The notes under the pieces were generated by a model. The model was given only the letters and a program-made list of their open reading frames with translations, searched no databases and was not told the origin of the DNA. The position numbers were made by a program, and so were the translations under genes. Positions 21,814 through 32,424 of a stretch of 64,000 nucleotides of DNA are shown here, piece after piece. The DNA is taken from contig JAGEOH010000223.1 of assembly GCA_032207245.1 (NCBI GenBank), forward strand, positions 1 through 64,000. The letters run 5' to 3'. Positions within the stretch are counted from its first letter, which is position 1; each line of letters opens with the position of its first letter. This stretch comes from Pardosa pseudoannulata (Eukaryota; Arthropoda; Arachnida; Araneae; Lycosidae).

Positions 21814-23150
21814 CCACCTGACCTTCTTGCCTCATGTTTTACACTTGAGAAGGCGTGCTTTAAATCTACTGAAAGTACTCTCTAACACCAGTTGGGGTGC
21901 GGATCGTAGTTCCTTGATACGGATCTACCGCTCTTTTGTCCGTTCGAAACTGGACTATGGTTGTCCGGTTTATGGCTCTGCTCGCCCCTCTGTCCTACGG
22001 TATCTAGACACCGTGCATCATACTGGGATGCGAATCTGCTCCGGTGCCTTCCGGACGTCACCTGTTCAAAGCCTATACGTATACTGCAATGAACCATGTC
22101 TGAACTCTATACGTGACAGATTGTCTACTATATTATACTACCGCATTTTGGCCCATCCGTACCATCCGCTCAGAAGTCACCTTTTGAATACTACATTGAA
22201 TAATTGGTATAAACATCGTCCATCATGCATACCTCCGTTTGGCCTGCGGATTCGTCGTTTGCTACAGCGGAGTAGTCTTGCAGATTTAACAGTGGAAACC
22301 CAACAACTCTTCAATTGTCCTCCCTGGGAAAATTATCGGATATCATATACCCATCCTTGTCCAGGCTACTTAAAAAGTGAGACTAGTGATATCGTTTATC
22401 AACGGCTCTTTTATGCCCACATTGCTAAATATTCTGGGCATGATCTTGTTTTTACCGATGGTTCTAGGACTGACGAATATGTTGGCTGCAGCTTTGTATA
22501 TAACTCTGTTAGGAGGTGTTGGCAGATTACCTCAGCAATGCTATAATTTTACAGCTGAATGTAAAGCGGTGTACCAAGCTCTAAAGCACATTTCGCACAG
22601 GAAGAACCGGCACTTTATATAGTATGCATCGACTCAATCAGTGTACTAGATTCTCTGAACTCGGATGAGACGCTGCACCCTGTTATTAATGATATACAGA
22701 AGATGTATACCTCTCGAGGCTTTACAGTTTTATTCTGCTGGGTTCTAGCGCATGCGGGGATCCTCGGGAACGAGCTTGCGGATGATGCAGCGAAGAATGC
22801 CAGTACCTTAATGCCTACGAAAATACCCCTTTCTGACTTGATATGTGAAATTAAACGCCAGCTGCATATTATGTGGAAGAACGAGTGAGACTCGTGTGTC
22901 AGCAATAAGCTTCACAGCATTACTGAGGACATTCGATCTTTCCCGGATAATGTTAATCGTAAGCACGACGTTTTAATTACTCGCTTGCGTATTGGGCACA
23001 CTCGTCTCACACATAATTACTATATTTCAAATGACACCAAACCCCGATGTTCTTTCTGTCAGACCCCACTAACTATTTTACATTTACTTACAGCCTGCGT
23101 ATGTCTTATTTTTTGGTACTCGGCATCCTACCTTAACGGAGTTACTAGAT
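21740..23150 (+). pseudogene. LINE ORF2 thumb, RNase H and C-terminal zinc motif
   Basis: After the thumb, an RNase H domain is split over three frames. VFTDGSRTDEYVGCSF is at about 22449-22496, FTAECKAVYQALKHI at 22549-22593, and CWVLAHAGILGNELADDAA at 22736-22792. The D, E, D and H-type residues are mostly retained. A C-terminal CSFCQTPLTILHLLTAC zinc motif lies near 23050-23098. Stops and shifts near 22545, 22620 and 22888 inactivate it. Confidence 0.85.
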
Positions 23151-23504
23151 GAACCCCCGCATTCCTGTCTTTTATCTTTTTTTACGTTTTATAGGCTTAT
23201 TTTGGTCTATTTAACTTTTTTTCTATGAAGTGTTTTAGTATTTTTTACATCTTTTAATTAAAATTTATTGTGCTTTTAGCTTTTTAATGTTTCATCATTT
23301 TTACCTTTTACATACCTATCTGGTGTAATTGAGTTTTTACATTGCAGGCTTTTTTATAACTTTATTAAACTGGTACGGTTTTACCTTGTTCTGTTATTAG
23401 GTTAGGGCTCTTTTATCAGTTAGGTCTTGTTTTTATGAAAACACCTTGTGCTTGGCGCTTATGTCCTAAACAGGACCTTGCGCCGTAAAACTCCAACCAA
23501 CCAA
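23150..23504 (+). other. LINE 3' UTR and tail
   Basis: T-rich non-coding sequence ends in GCGCCGTAAAACTCC followed by CCAA repeats, the 3' tail used for target-primed reverse transcription. The right-hand duplication follows at once. Confidence 0.8.
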
Positions 23505-23519
23505 CCCTCCGAAACATAA
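23505..23519. repeat. Right 15-bp target-site duplication of the LINE
   Basis: Identical to 17765-17779 and placed directly after the CCAA tail, confirming insertion by target-primed reverse transcription into the BEL gag. Confidence 0.95.
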
Positions 23520-24327
23520 AAGTTTATTGTTGCATTCAAAACCCAAAGTTCAGTGCCCCATGTGTAAGGATTATAAGTGTAAATCGTTTCTTGATTTATC
23601 AATTGAAGATAGAATTAATATGGTCAATAAGAAATATTTGTGTTTCAATTGCTTTGGGCCTCACATTATAAGCCAGTGTATTAATGCAAAGGCCTGTAAA
23701 ATATGTGAAATATCACATCGCACACTAATACATAGAACAGAGGCGGTTAAAAGAGAGCAAAATACCGTTATGCAAGAACCAGTAAAACAAAACACTTTAA
23801 CGGATCGCGACGCCGAAGATTCCGGTTCAGCACTCATACAGCCAGATGCTAGAAACTGTTTACATGCTCGTCAGCAAGAATGTTTTATATTGCTCTCTAC
23901 TGCGGTAATAAATATAATCAATTCAAGTGGGTCGGTGATTCCCATACGTGCTCTCCTAGATTCCGGGAGTCAGCTTTCATTTGTGCGCCGTGATGTAGCT
24001 GATTTATTGGGAATAAAAAAAGAAAAAATAACTGTTCCAGTCACAGGATTGAACGGAGCTAGCTTGACTATCAAAAACAAAATATCCGCTATGATTTCTA
24101 ATTCCAGTGGAGCATTTAAAACAAACGTGAATTTGTTTGTGGTGCCGAAGATCACGGACTTAACTCTATCTACACGGTTTAGTATTTCACATATTGATTT
24201 TCCACGTAATATCACTTACGCCAATCCCCAGTTTTATAAACCCTCCAAAATTAGTGTCTTGTTGGGGGAGAATTGTTTTACAAACTGTAATGTAACAATC
24301 AAATTCAAATATCCAATGAGTCTTTAA
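23520..24327 (+). pseudogene. BEL/Pao zinc knuckle and protease
   Basis: The frame continues BEL after the LINE. It has a CPMCKDYKC pair, a CCHC-like CFNCFGPHIISQC knuckle and a CKICEISHRTLIH motif. A DUF1758-type aspartic protease follows, with the active-site motif RALLDSGSQLSFV near 23947-23985. It ends NVTIKFKYPMSL. The protease motif is intact, unlike those of the Copia copies. Confidence 0.9.
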
Positions 24328-25571
24328 TTTTGCAAGAAACTGTTTTCGGCTGGATTGTTACGGGAACAGTAAAGGGTACGGATCAAATTATAAACAAAAC
24401 CACCTTTTTGCTGTCATTTAGCGCAAGAGCCCATTGGAGAGACATTAAACAAATTTTGGGATCTTTAAACAATTAGAATTAGAGGTGATCCTAGATGTAA
24501 TGAAGATGATCAGGCCCTAGGCATTTTCAATAAAACTGTAACTTACAAAAACAATCGATACGAAGTTTCTTTACCCTGGAAGAGGGACTGGGAAGAGTTT
24601 AAACGATAACTATGGTGTTGCAGAGAAGAGATTAAAAAGTCTTATAAATCGCATGAAACGTGATCCGACTTTATTTATGAGTTACAGTGAAATTTTGGTG
24701 GATTATTTAAAACAATGAATTATCGAGAAGGTAACTGAAACAGTAAAACCTACTGATAGGCCATTATTTTACTTGCCACACCAAGCGGTTTTCAGAAGTG
24801 AAAGCCTTACTACAAAAATGAGAATAGTTTTCGATGGTTCTTCACATGAGCTTGGACAATTGTCTTTAAATGGTTGTCTTTGGCAAGGCACAAACCTGAA
24901 TTCCAACATTTTTGACTTGTTAATTTATTTTTGCTTAAATTAGGTAGTAGTGCTTGCAGACTTAGAAAAAGCGTTCCTTCAAATCTCTTTGAACAAGGAC
25001 AGAGATGCTGTCAGATTTCTTTTCCCCAGTGATGCTCAACATTTTAATACAGAAGTTTACAGGTTCAATAGAGTAATCTTTGGAGTAAACTCCAGCCCAT
25101 TCTTATTATCTGCCACGATTAAAAACCACATTAAAAAGTTCCAACAGTCGTATCCTGTAACTACAGAAATTTTAAATACGTGCTTTTATGTATATGATTT
25201 AGTGACAGGCACTGACAACATCAGTGATGCCTTAGAGGTTTCCTGCAACGCACAGCAAATCATAAAAAAAGCTGGTATGACTCTAAGAAAATGGTTGAGC
25301 AATAATCCCATCTTAATCGATAAATGGAAGAACTTAGGATTCGTTATTCATCCTTTTCATTCAACTAATAATTTTCACACAAATCCAGTGAAAGTTCTGG
25401 GAATTTCATGGAATCCTGAATTAGATTGTCTAACAATGAATATGAAAAATCTGGTAGACTTCATAAGTCATAATGAAAGCACTAAACGTGTTTTACTACA
25501 GGCGGCAGGAAAGATTTATGACCCTGTTGGACATTTGACACCTTTTACAGTCAGGCTGAAAATTTTGTATT
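24328..25571 (+). pseudogene. BEL/Pao reverse transcriptase with altered active site
   Basis: Fragments VFGWIVTGTV, LPHQAVFRSE and TKMRIVFDGSS lead to the 207-codon frame at 24950-25573: LADLEKAFLQI, FGVNSSPFLLSATI. At the catalytic motif this copy reads FYVYDLVTG instead of the family's YVDD, so one catalytic Asp is Tyr. The following KVLGISWN and GKIYDPVGHLTPFT motifs are the Peptidase_A17/Pao connection region. Stops at about 24475, 24607, 24717 and 24943 show long decay. Confidence 0.88.
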
Positions 25572-26530
25572 AAGAACTGTGGCTACGGAAAATATTTTGG
25601 GATGAGGGACTTCCAGATGATATTAAAGAAACGTGGCTTCGCTGGTGTTCTGAAATACCACAACTTTCGAAGCTCAAAATTCCAAGAACAATTTTACACT
25701 CTTCCAAAGATGACATTGCTAACATCGAATTACATGCATTCAGTGACGCTCGTCAAAAAGCATATGGTACAGAAGTTTATCTCAGAGTTGTTTACAAAGA
25801 TCACGTTACGATGAATCTCATAGCTTCAAAAAGTAGAACTGCATCTTTGAAAAATCACTTTACCCAAATTGGAATTGCTTGGTGCATTGATAGCCACTAG
25901 ACTTATGTGTGAAGTAAAAAAGGTTATCGAGAGAAAAATGTCGTCATCTAGTAATTTCTGAACAGACTCCCAGATAACCCTGTGTTGGATAAAGGGATCA
26001 TCTAACAGGTGGAAACCCTTTGTCAGAAATCGAGTCGAGGAGATACAAGCCTCGACTGATAAAGGAAGTTGGTCTCATTGTTCCGGTTCTTGTAATCCGG
26101 CTGACCTTCTTATAAGAGGCAGTAGTGTTGAATGTCTTTCAAGAAATCCAAAGTGGTGGTATGGTCCAGGCTTTTTAGCACAACAGGACATTTATAGAAG
26201 TGAACCAACTTTAATGATTCCAGAAGGTATGTATTCAAATGAACTCAAGAAAAACCCTACGAAAGAACTTGATGATACATTAGTGACATTGATTTTATCC
26301 AATCAGCGTTCCTTTTTTGAGTGCATACTTAAGATTACAAATAATTATGTAAAACTTATTCGTATTATAAGCTTTCTTTTTAGGTTTATTTTTGATTGTA
26401 AGAATCATAGCATCAGACAAAGTGTACCCTTAACTCTTCGTGACTTAAATTTAGGTGAAAGTTTGGTTAATTCAATCTCTGCAGAAATGTGAGTTAGCAG
26501 ACGAAATAAAGAACTTGGAAAGAGGTGAGC
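25572..26530 (+). pseudogene. BEL/Pao RNase H region
   Basis: Broken frames include AFSDARQKAYGTEVYLR near 25738-25790, the Pao RNase H start. Sequence resembling the NPADLL-like segment appears near 26090-26120 (CNPADLLIRG). Multiple frameshifts are present. Confidence 0.75.
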
Positions 26531-27570
26531 CTATTCCTCGTAAAAGTAAGTTAACTGCTTTAAATGTATTTTTTGGTGAGAGTAGGAGGAAGATTGTGTC
26601 ACTCAGACTTAAATGTGAATAGTAAACATCCCATTGTTTTACCTGGTAAACATTGTTTAACAAATGTAATCGTAAAATACTTCCATTTAAAGTACTTGCA
26701 CTTAGGTCCCCAAGCACTGTTGTATCAAGTCCGACAAAGATTCTGGCCACTTAATGGCAGGAATAATTGTAGAAAAATAGTTCATGATTGTGTCATTTGT
26801 TTTAAGAATAAACCTATCACAACTACTCAAATAATGGCCGATCTACCAATGGAACGTGTAATACCTACTTACCCCTTTAATAATACAGAAATTGACTTTT
26901 GCGGCCCATTTTCTATCAAGTTTAAAAATTAGAGGAAAGGTGTACTGAACAAGGTTTATGTTGCTGTCTATATCTGTTTGTGTACAAAGGCAATACACCT
27001 TGACTTTGTAACTGATTTAACTACTGAGTGCTTCATTGCTAGTTTGAAACGTTTCTTTGGTAGATGGGGCAAATGTTCAAAAATCATGACTGACAATGCC
27101 AAAACATTTGTTGGTGCTAGTGTTGAAATTAAAAAATTGCTTAAAATGGTAAATTCTCCAAATGAAATTCTATCAAACTACTTAATTGATGAGGATATTG
27201 AGTAGAAATTTATCCCTCCCAATTTCTCCAAATTTTGGGGGTATTTGGGAGCGGGGGTGAAGTCATTTAAATTTCCTCTAAAGCATATGGTTGGTCGTCA
27301 AGTATTGACCCTAGAGGAATTTATTACTATACTCAGTGAAATAGAAGGCGTATTGAACTCTAGACCCTCACACACTGTCACCAGAATTTGACACTTTTGA
27401 GGTACTATCACCAGGACATTTTTTGATAGGCAGACCCATTACTGCTCTTCCTGAACCTCAGTTAGTTGATATTAGTGACAATAGACCAAACATAGCACCA
27501 AAACTAGTCAAAATGCATTCAAATATTCTGAAAATAAGTGTTTCCATTGAATCTGAAAAAAGCATTTTAA
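26531..27570 (+). pseudogene. BEL/Pao integrase
   Basis: The 26564-26932 frame begins GGRLCHSDLN and has the integrase zinc-binding H..H..C..C (YFHLKYLHLG, CRKIVHDCVICFK). The catalytic core starts at TEIDFCGPFSI. After a TAG near 26931, 26978-27205 continues with CTKAIHLDFVTD and KIMTDNAKTFVG. The glutamate region and EIEGVLNSRP lie at 27290-27365. The tail fades near 27570, with no 3' LTR, just before the last exon of the minus-strand protease gene. Confidence 0.85.
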
Positions 27571-27696
27571 GATTATAATAGTTCTTAATTCACTATTACA
27601 ATACATCCTCAAATTTTATATTTACAAAATTTCATATTTGCTAAACATAATTTTCTATTAATTAAAAAATTTCTTCTTTTGAAAGACTTTTTAATA

Positions 27697-27867
27697 TTAA
27701 GGCGAAATGGCAACAACATCAGAAGAGCCTGAATACATTGTTTTGGGTTTCTTAATCATCTTTTCTGGAATCACATTCTTGATTTGCTTCCTTTTGTTTG
27801 AAATACAAGTCTCTGGAAACCAGTTCTCCAGTGTTGGCATAGGATTTTCAAAACATGGAATGGGATC
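27697..27867 (-). CDS. Protease exon 9: C-terminal exon with stop
   Basis: After acceptor TTTACTAG, 56 codons encode [18 protein letters not shown] and [11 protein letters not shown], matching the end of SENP6/7 catalytic domains (FF-x-DP and NWFP). A divergent tail and TAA at 27697-27699 follow. The decayed BEL element ends about 120 bp beyond, so the 3' UTR may run into it. Confidence 0.85.
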   Translation of the reverse strand, partial: DPIPCFENPMPTLENWFPETCISNKRKQIKNVIPEKMIKKPKTMYSGSSDVVAISP

Positions 27868-30860
27868 CTAGTAAATAGTTTTTTAAAATGGTTAATTTTT
27901 TTTTTTCAAATATGAGCCAATGTTAATAAATATTACTAAATGTATGAAAGCAATTACAAAATTTTATATTCTAATCATGGTTCATTTAAATCATTTTGCT
28001 ATAAATCATGATTCAAATCACTGGATTTTTGAAAAAAATCACTGATTTAAACCAAGAATATTTCTTTTCATACTTCATGAAGTTTTAAACCATAAATTTT
28101 TCACAGCATGAATATAGAGCTTCAATGGCAGAATTAGAAATTGCAGTAACTCATCTCATACCCTCCCATTTGCAAAGGAGAAATAAGGTTTAAATATCCT
28201 ATTTTTAGTAATGAAATTTCTAGCTAAATCAAATGCCTTTCACGATTTTCTCTCAATCTGACATTAATTCCATATTTTCACTTGTAATTGTTTTTGTGTT
28301 TGTTTGAATACTAGTGCTTAAAAAACTGATTTCAAAAAATAAATAGTTCTTATGCTTGAGAACAGTGAAAAAAACGTAAACAGTTTATAGAAATTTGTCT
28401 AAGAGAAATCTTACTTTGCATTTAATACATAATTTGTTATATGTAAATAATATTGCACACATTAGCGAAGTTAAGAGGATAGAGAAAATTTTAATTAATA
28501 ATTACAATATATTTAATCCTAAATTAAATAACTTCATTTGTTATTTTTAGTTAATATTTTTTTAATTCTAATTTAAATCGTTTAAATCTGATTTAAATTA
28601 AAAAACTGTCTAATTGATATGATTTTTTTATCAAAATATTTACCAATCCCTATTCTAATACTACATTCTAAAGATAAAAATTCTAAGTTCTGAATTGCAT
28701 ACATATATAAATAAATATTAATTCTAATTAGCATCTGTTCAAATTTGTTATTGTTGATAAAGCTAATGTTCACATTTCATTGGACTAAGGCAATGGGAGA
28801 CATGATAAGTTGCAAAAAAATTATACTTGCAAAAACTTTTCAAATTTGAAAAATAATAATAATTCAGAAGCATCCAAAATTGTATTTTTAGCAATGAGAA
28901 AAAACAGCAGTTTTAAAAAAATATTTCATCGTTACCAATTAAAATTTTTAGAAAACACTCAATACCAACCTTAAAAAAGCTTTCTACACATTGTAGTAAA
29001 TACAATCCACAATCTACAGCATTATTTTGCTGAGGAGAAACAACTTTAATGTAAAATAAGTTGTCCCAATCGTAAGATTGGTTTGGATTTTTCACGTCCG
29101 AGACGATATTCAGAAATCTAAAATAAAAAATAAATGATGAAAATTAAATACTTCATGTATTATAATATCAGAAATTCTTTGAATATATCAGAAATTCTTT
29201 GAAATTATCCAGGTGAAATAACCATCCTTAATTGCTTTATACCATACTATATATCAGATAATTATTCCAGAAACTTTTAAGTAATTGGGCCCACCTTTGA
29301 ACAACAAGTGTGGTTTATAAACTACATACTTAAATTACAACCAGAAACAGATCACTTATGAGCAACTTGTTGATTTTATTAATACAAAATAGCAGTTGCA
29401 GCTTTTCTGTGTTTTTCCTTGGCACAACAGCCCAACTTAAGAGCCAAGGCCTACAGTACCAATCTCTGAAGAGACCAAAGACCCTGGGGTGTGAAGCATA
29501 TATTCAGGTAGATGGTCAACCTTACCCGAAATCCCCAGTGTTTAGTTTCCCAGCATGCTTGGTCCTCAGTTTTTCTAACCTCTGAAGGGATGAAAGGCTG
29601 ATTCAAGCCTGTCCAGCCCAGGGATCAAACATTAGACCTATGCCATGGTAGAGTGCAAACCACTATCCCTATACCACTGGGCTTCAGTTGCAGCTTATTT
29701 ACTACTAAATTCTAAATTTTTTAAATACACATAGGTAATAATGGGGTGCGTTGCTTAAAATATTTCAGTTTACGTTTCAAAATTCTATATGTCAATTCTT
29801 TTTAAAAGGCAGCATTTTTCTGGTTTTGGAATTTGCATACGGCCCTTTGTCATTGGGTTAGGTTTTTAGAATTCGCGAGAACTTTCTATGCTGCATGATT
29901 GGCTGTCTCTTGGCATTGATTCCGGTTTTGAAATGTTTTTCAATAGGCAAGCACCAAGGTTCGAGGGGCTGCTCATTGCTGTTCAGTGTGATTCTGGTGG
30001 TTTGAGTTGTTCTTCAATATGTGCTTTCATTGTAATCATGTGAAATAGGAATAAACAAAGTTAGTCGAAGCTGTTGGTGCCTCTACTTGCCACTCCCAAT
30101 GGACACGACTACATTCCGTTGATATTAATGTTGTGACAGCTACGATCGTTACACATATATAAATAAAACAAATAATTTTTTTCTCATCATAAGTAGCAAA
30201 ATTAATATTTATTAGAGCTCGAGTCTATGTTTTTGGCCTAACTGGCAACACTATTTTGTGTTTTGTTGGTAACATTCATGGCAACAGGTTGAGTTAGATT
30301 GAGCATGAAAACTTGAAGAATAGATGAAGTGTGAAACCTTTTAATATATGATATACTGCAGGGGTAGTCAACCTCTATACATAAATATACTTTTTCTCTT
30401 AAAAATGTGCTATGATATGTTTATGCTCCTGGACATACATATAGCTGAGAAAAGGGGATTAAAACGAATATTTTGTACATGGGAAGGGAGGTATCAGAGA
30501 GGGTATTTCTCCTCATGGAAAGAAAGTTTGTAAGTATCAATTTACACTATTTTTAAAATTTCTTGGTGCTAAGTTGAAGCATCCAACTGCACCCCATCTC
30601 TAAAAGTGAAAATATATTTCAGAAGATATTGATATAATCCATAATATTTAAATTATTTTTATATTGTCTTAAAATTTGCTATATGTTTTAAAGATATAAA
30701 ACAAAATATATATTACACTTTTAAAACAAATGACACCTCACAAAAACCTAGAAAAAAATCTCTTAAAATATGAATTCTTTATCTTTTTAAAATTACATCC
30801 TTCAAAATCATTTAAGCTAAAAAGATATCTCATACATCACTTTAATATTGAAAACCTTTA

Positions 30861-30891
<31 letters not shown>

Positions 30892-32384
30892 ATTGAGAAA
30901 AATTAGAGAAAACACTATATGTAAATACTTAATTGAATAAAGATCTTATTTGAATATCTGTGGTGCATAGTTTTCAGAGGGAAAAAGATTAGTAGTTAAG
31001 AGCTCTGGAATAAAATAAAGGAAATCAACAAGAAAAAAGAGCTTACTTTTTCAAAGTTCCCAGCAATTATTTGCCTTTTCTTTTCCTACTGTAGATCGTT
31101 TGTCCAAAGAATCAAAGAAGCATATACATGGCCTATAAAGAAGTTTTAAAAGACTTTTATTTAAAATTAAATGATGTAATGGTTAAAATCAATTTTTCCT
31201 TACTAGAAACAATAACCTTGAAACTAAATGTCAACTACAAAAAATAACTGCCTCTGTCATATGTACTGGGTTATGTTTTTTTATATCAAAAGCATACATA
31301 TAAGATAGATGCTTTAATTTAAAGTAGCTAAGAAATTACCAAATAAATCCTTTTATTCAGTATTCTTAAAGACAGTTAAAAAGTTTTCAATTTCCCCTCC
31401 ATTTTAAACATACACATGTGTAACAAAGAGTTACATTAGGCATATGTGAACATTAGTAATACCTTTCAATGTACACCATGATCACTGAACATGAATAGTA
31501 TTGGAGTGGTCAAAAACCAGGAAAGTATTTTGAAATCTCTGGTCAACCAATAGAAGGGCTTGTTGATTTGGCAATATACCCCTTCTTTCACAAGGAAGGT
31601 GAAATTTTTCAATTAGTAGCTGTGGAGTTGTGCAGAGCAAAGCTGGTTTATTATTTTTTTTCCCTCTGTCTCAATGGACACTATAGTCTCCAGAAAAATG
31701 AAGTGACCAATGACTCTCTGTCTTTATTTTTTCTTAAGCTTATGAATGCAGTTTTGAGACAACCACAGTTGCTAAACCTACCATAAGCCATCATCCACTA
31801 AAATCTTATTTTAACAGTATATTTAATACCAACTTTTTCAGGAACCTCAGATTAATATTGTGCTCAGAGAAATAATGAAATACCTCTATAATTTGATGCA
31901 TACTAATTCAGTGAGCATTAAAATTGATAGTTTGCGTAAAAAGTGAAAAGACAAAACTAATGATGCTTACTAGGAAAAAAAAAAAAAAAAAAAAAACAAT
32001 ACATAAAATTAAAAAAAAAAAAACTATTTCTTAATAAAAAAAAAAAAAAATATAAAAAAACTAACAATTAAAAAAAAGCAAAAATAAAAAAAATAAAAAA
32101 AAACAAAAATAAAACACCTAGGGCAAAAATACAAATAAAAAAAAAAAAAAATAATAAAATTAATAAATAAAAAAAAACAAACAAAATAAAAAAAAAAAAA
32201 ATCAAAAAAAAAACAAAAATTAAAATTTAAAAAATTATAAAAAAAAAATATAAAAATAAATAAAAAAACAAAAAAACAAAAAAAAAAAAAATAAAAAAAA
32301 AAAGAAAGAATGCAAAAAAAAAATATAATAAAAAAAAAATAAAAAATTAAAAAAAAAAAAAAAAAAAATAAAAAAATAAAAAAA

Positions 32385-32424
<40 letters not shown>

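Larger units (their letters stand above)
17780..23504 (+). mobile_element. Near full-length I/Jockey-type LINE nested in BEL
   Basis: A 5.7-kb non-LTR retrotransposon with a 5' UTR, ORF1 (gag-like with zinc knuckles), and ORF2 (endonuclease, reverse transcriptase, RNase H, C-terminal zinc motif). Its 3' end finishes in CCAACCAACCA repeats. A perfect 15-bp target-site duplication brackets it. Both ORFs carry frameshifts. Possession of an RNase H domain points to I/R1/LOA-like groups within the broader Jockey superfamily; exact clade needs a tree. Confidence 0.95.

Noticed and set aside
27707..27871. A 54-codon plus-strand ORF with a good Kozak context and one apparent membrane helix
   Set aside because: The opposite strand is the C-terminal exon of the SENP-like protease with acceptor, phase and NWFP motif. 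The plus-strand ORF is its antisense shadow.
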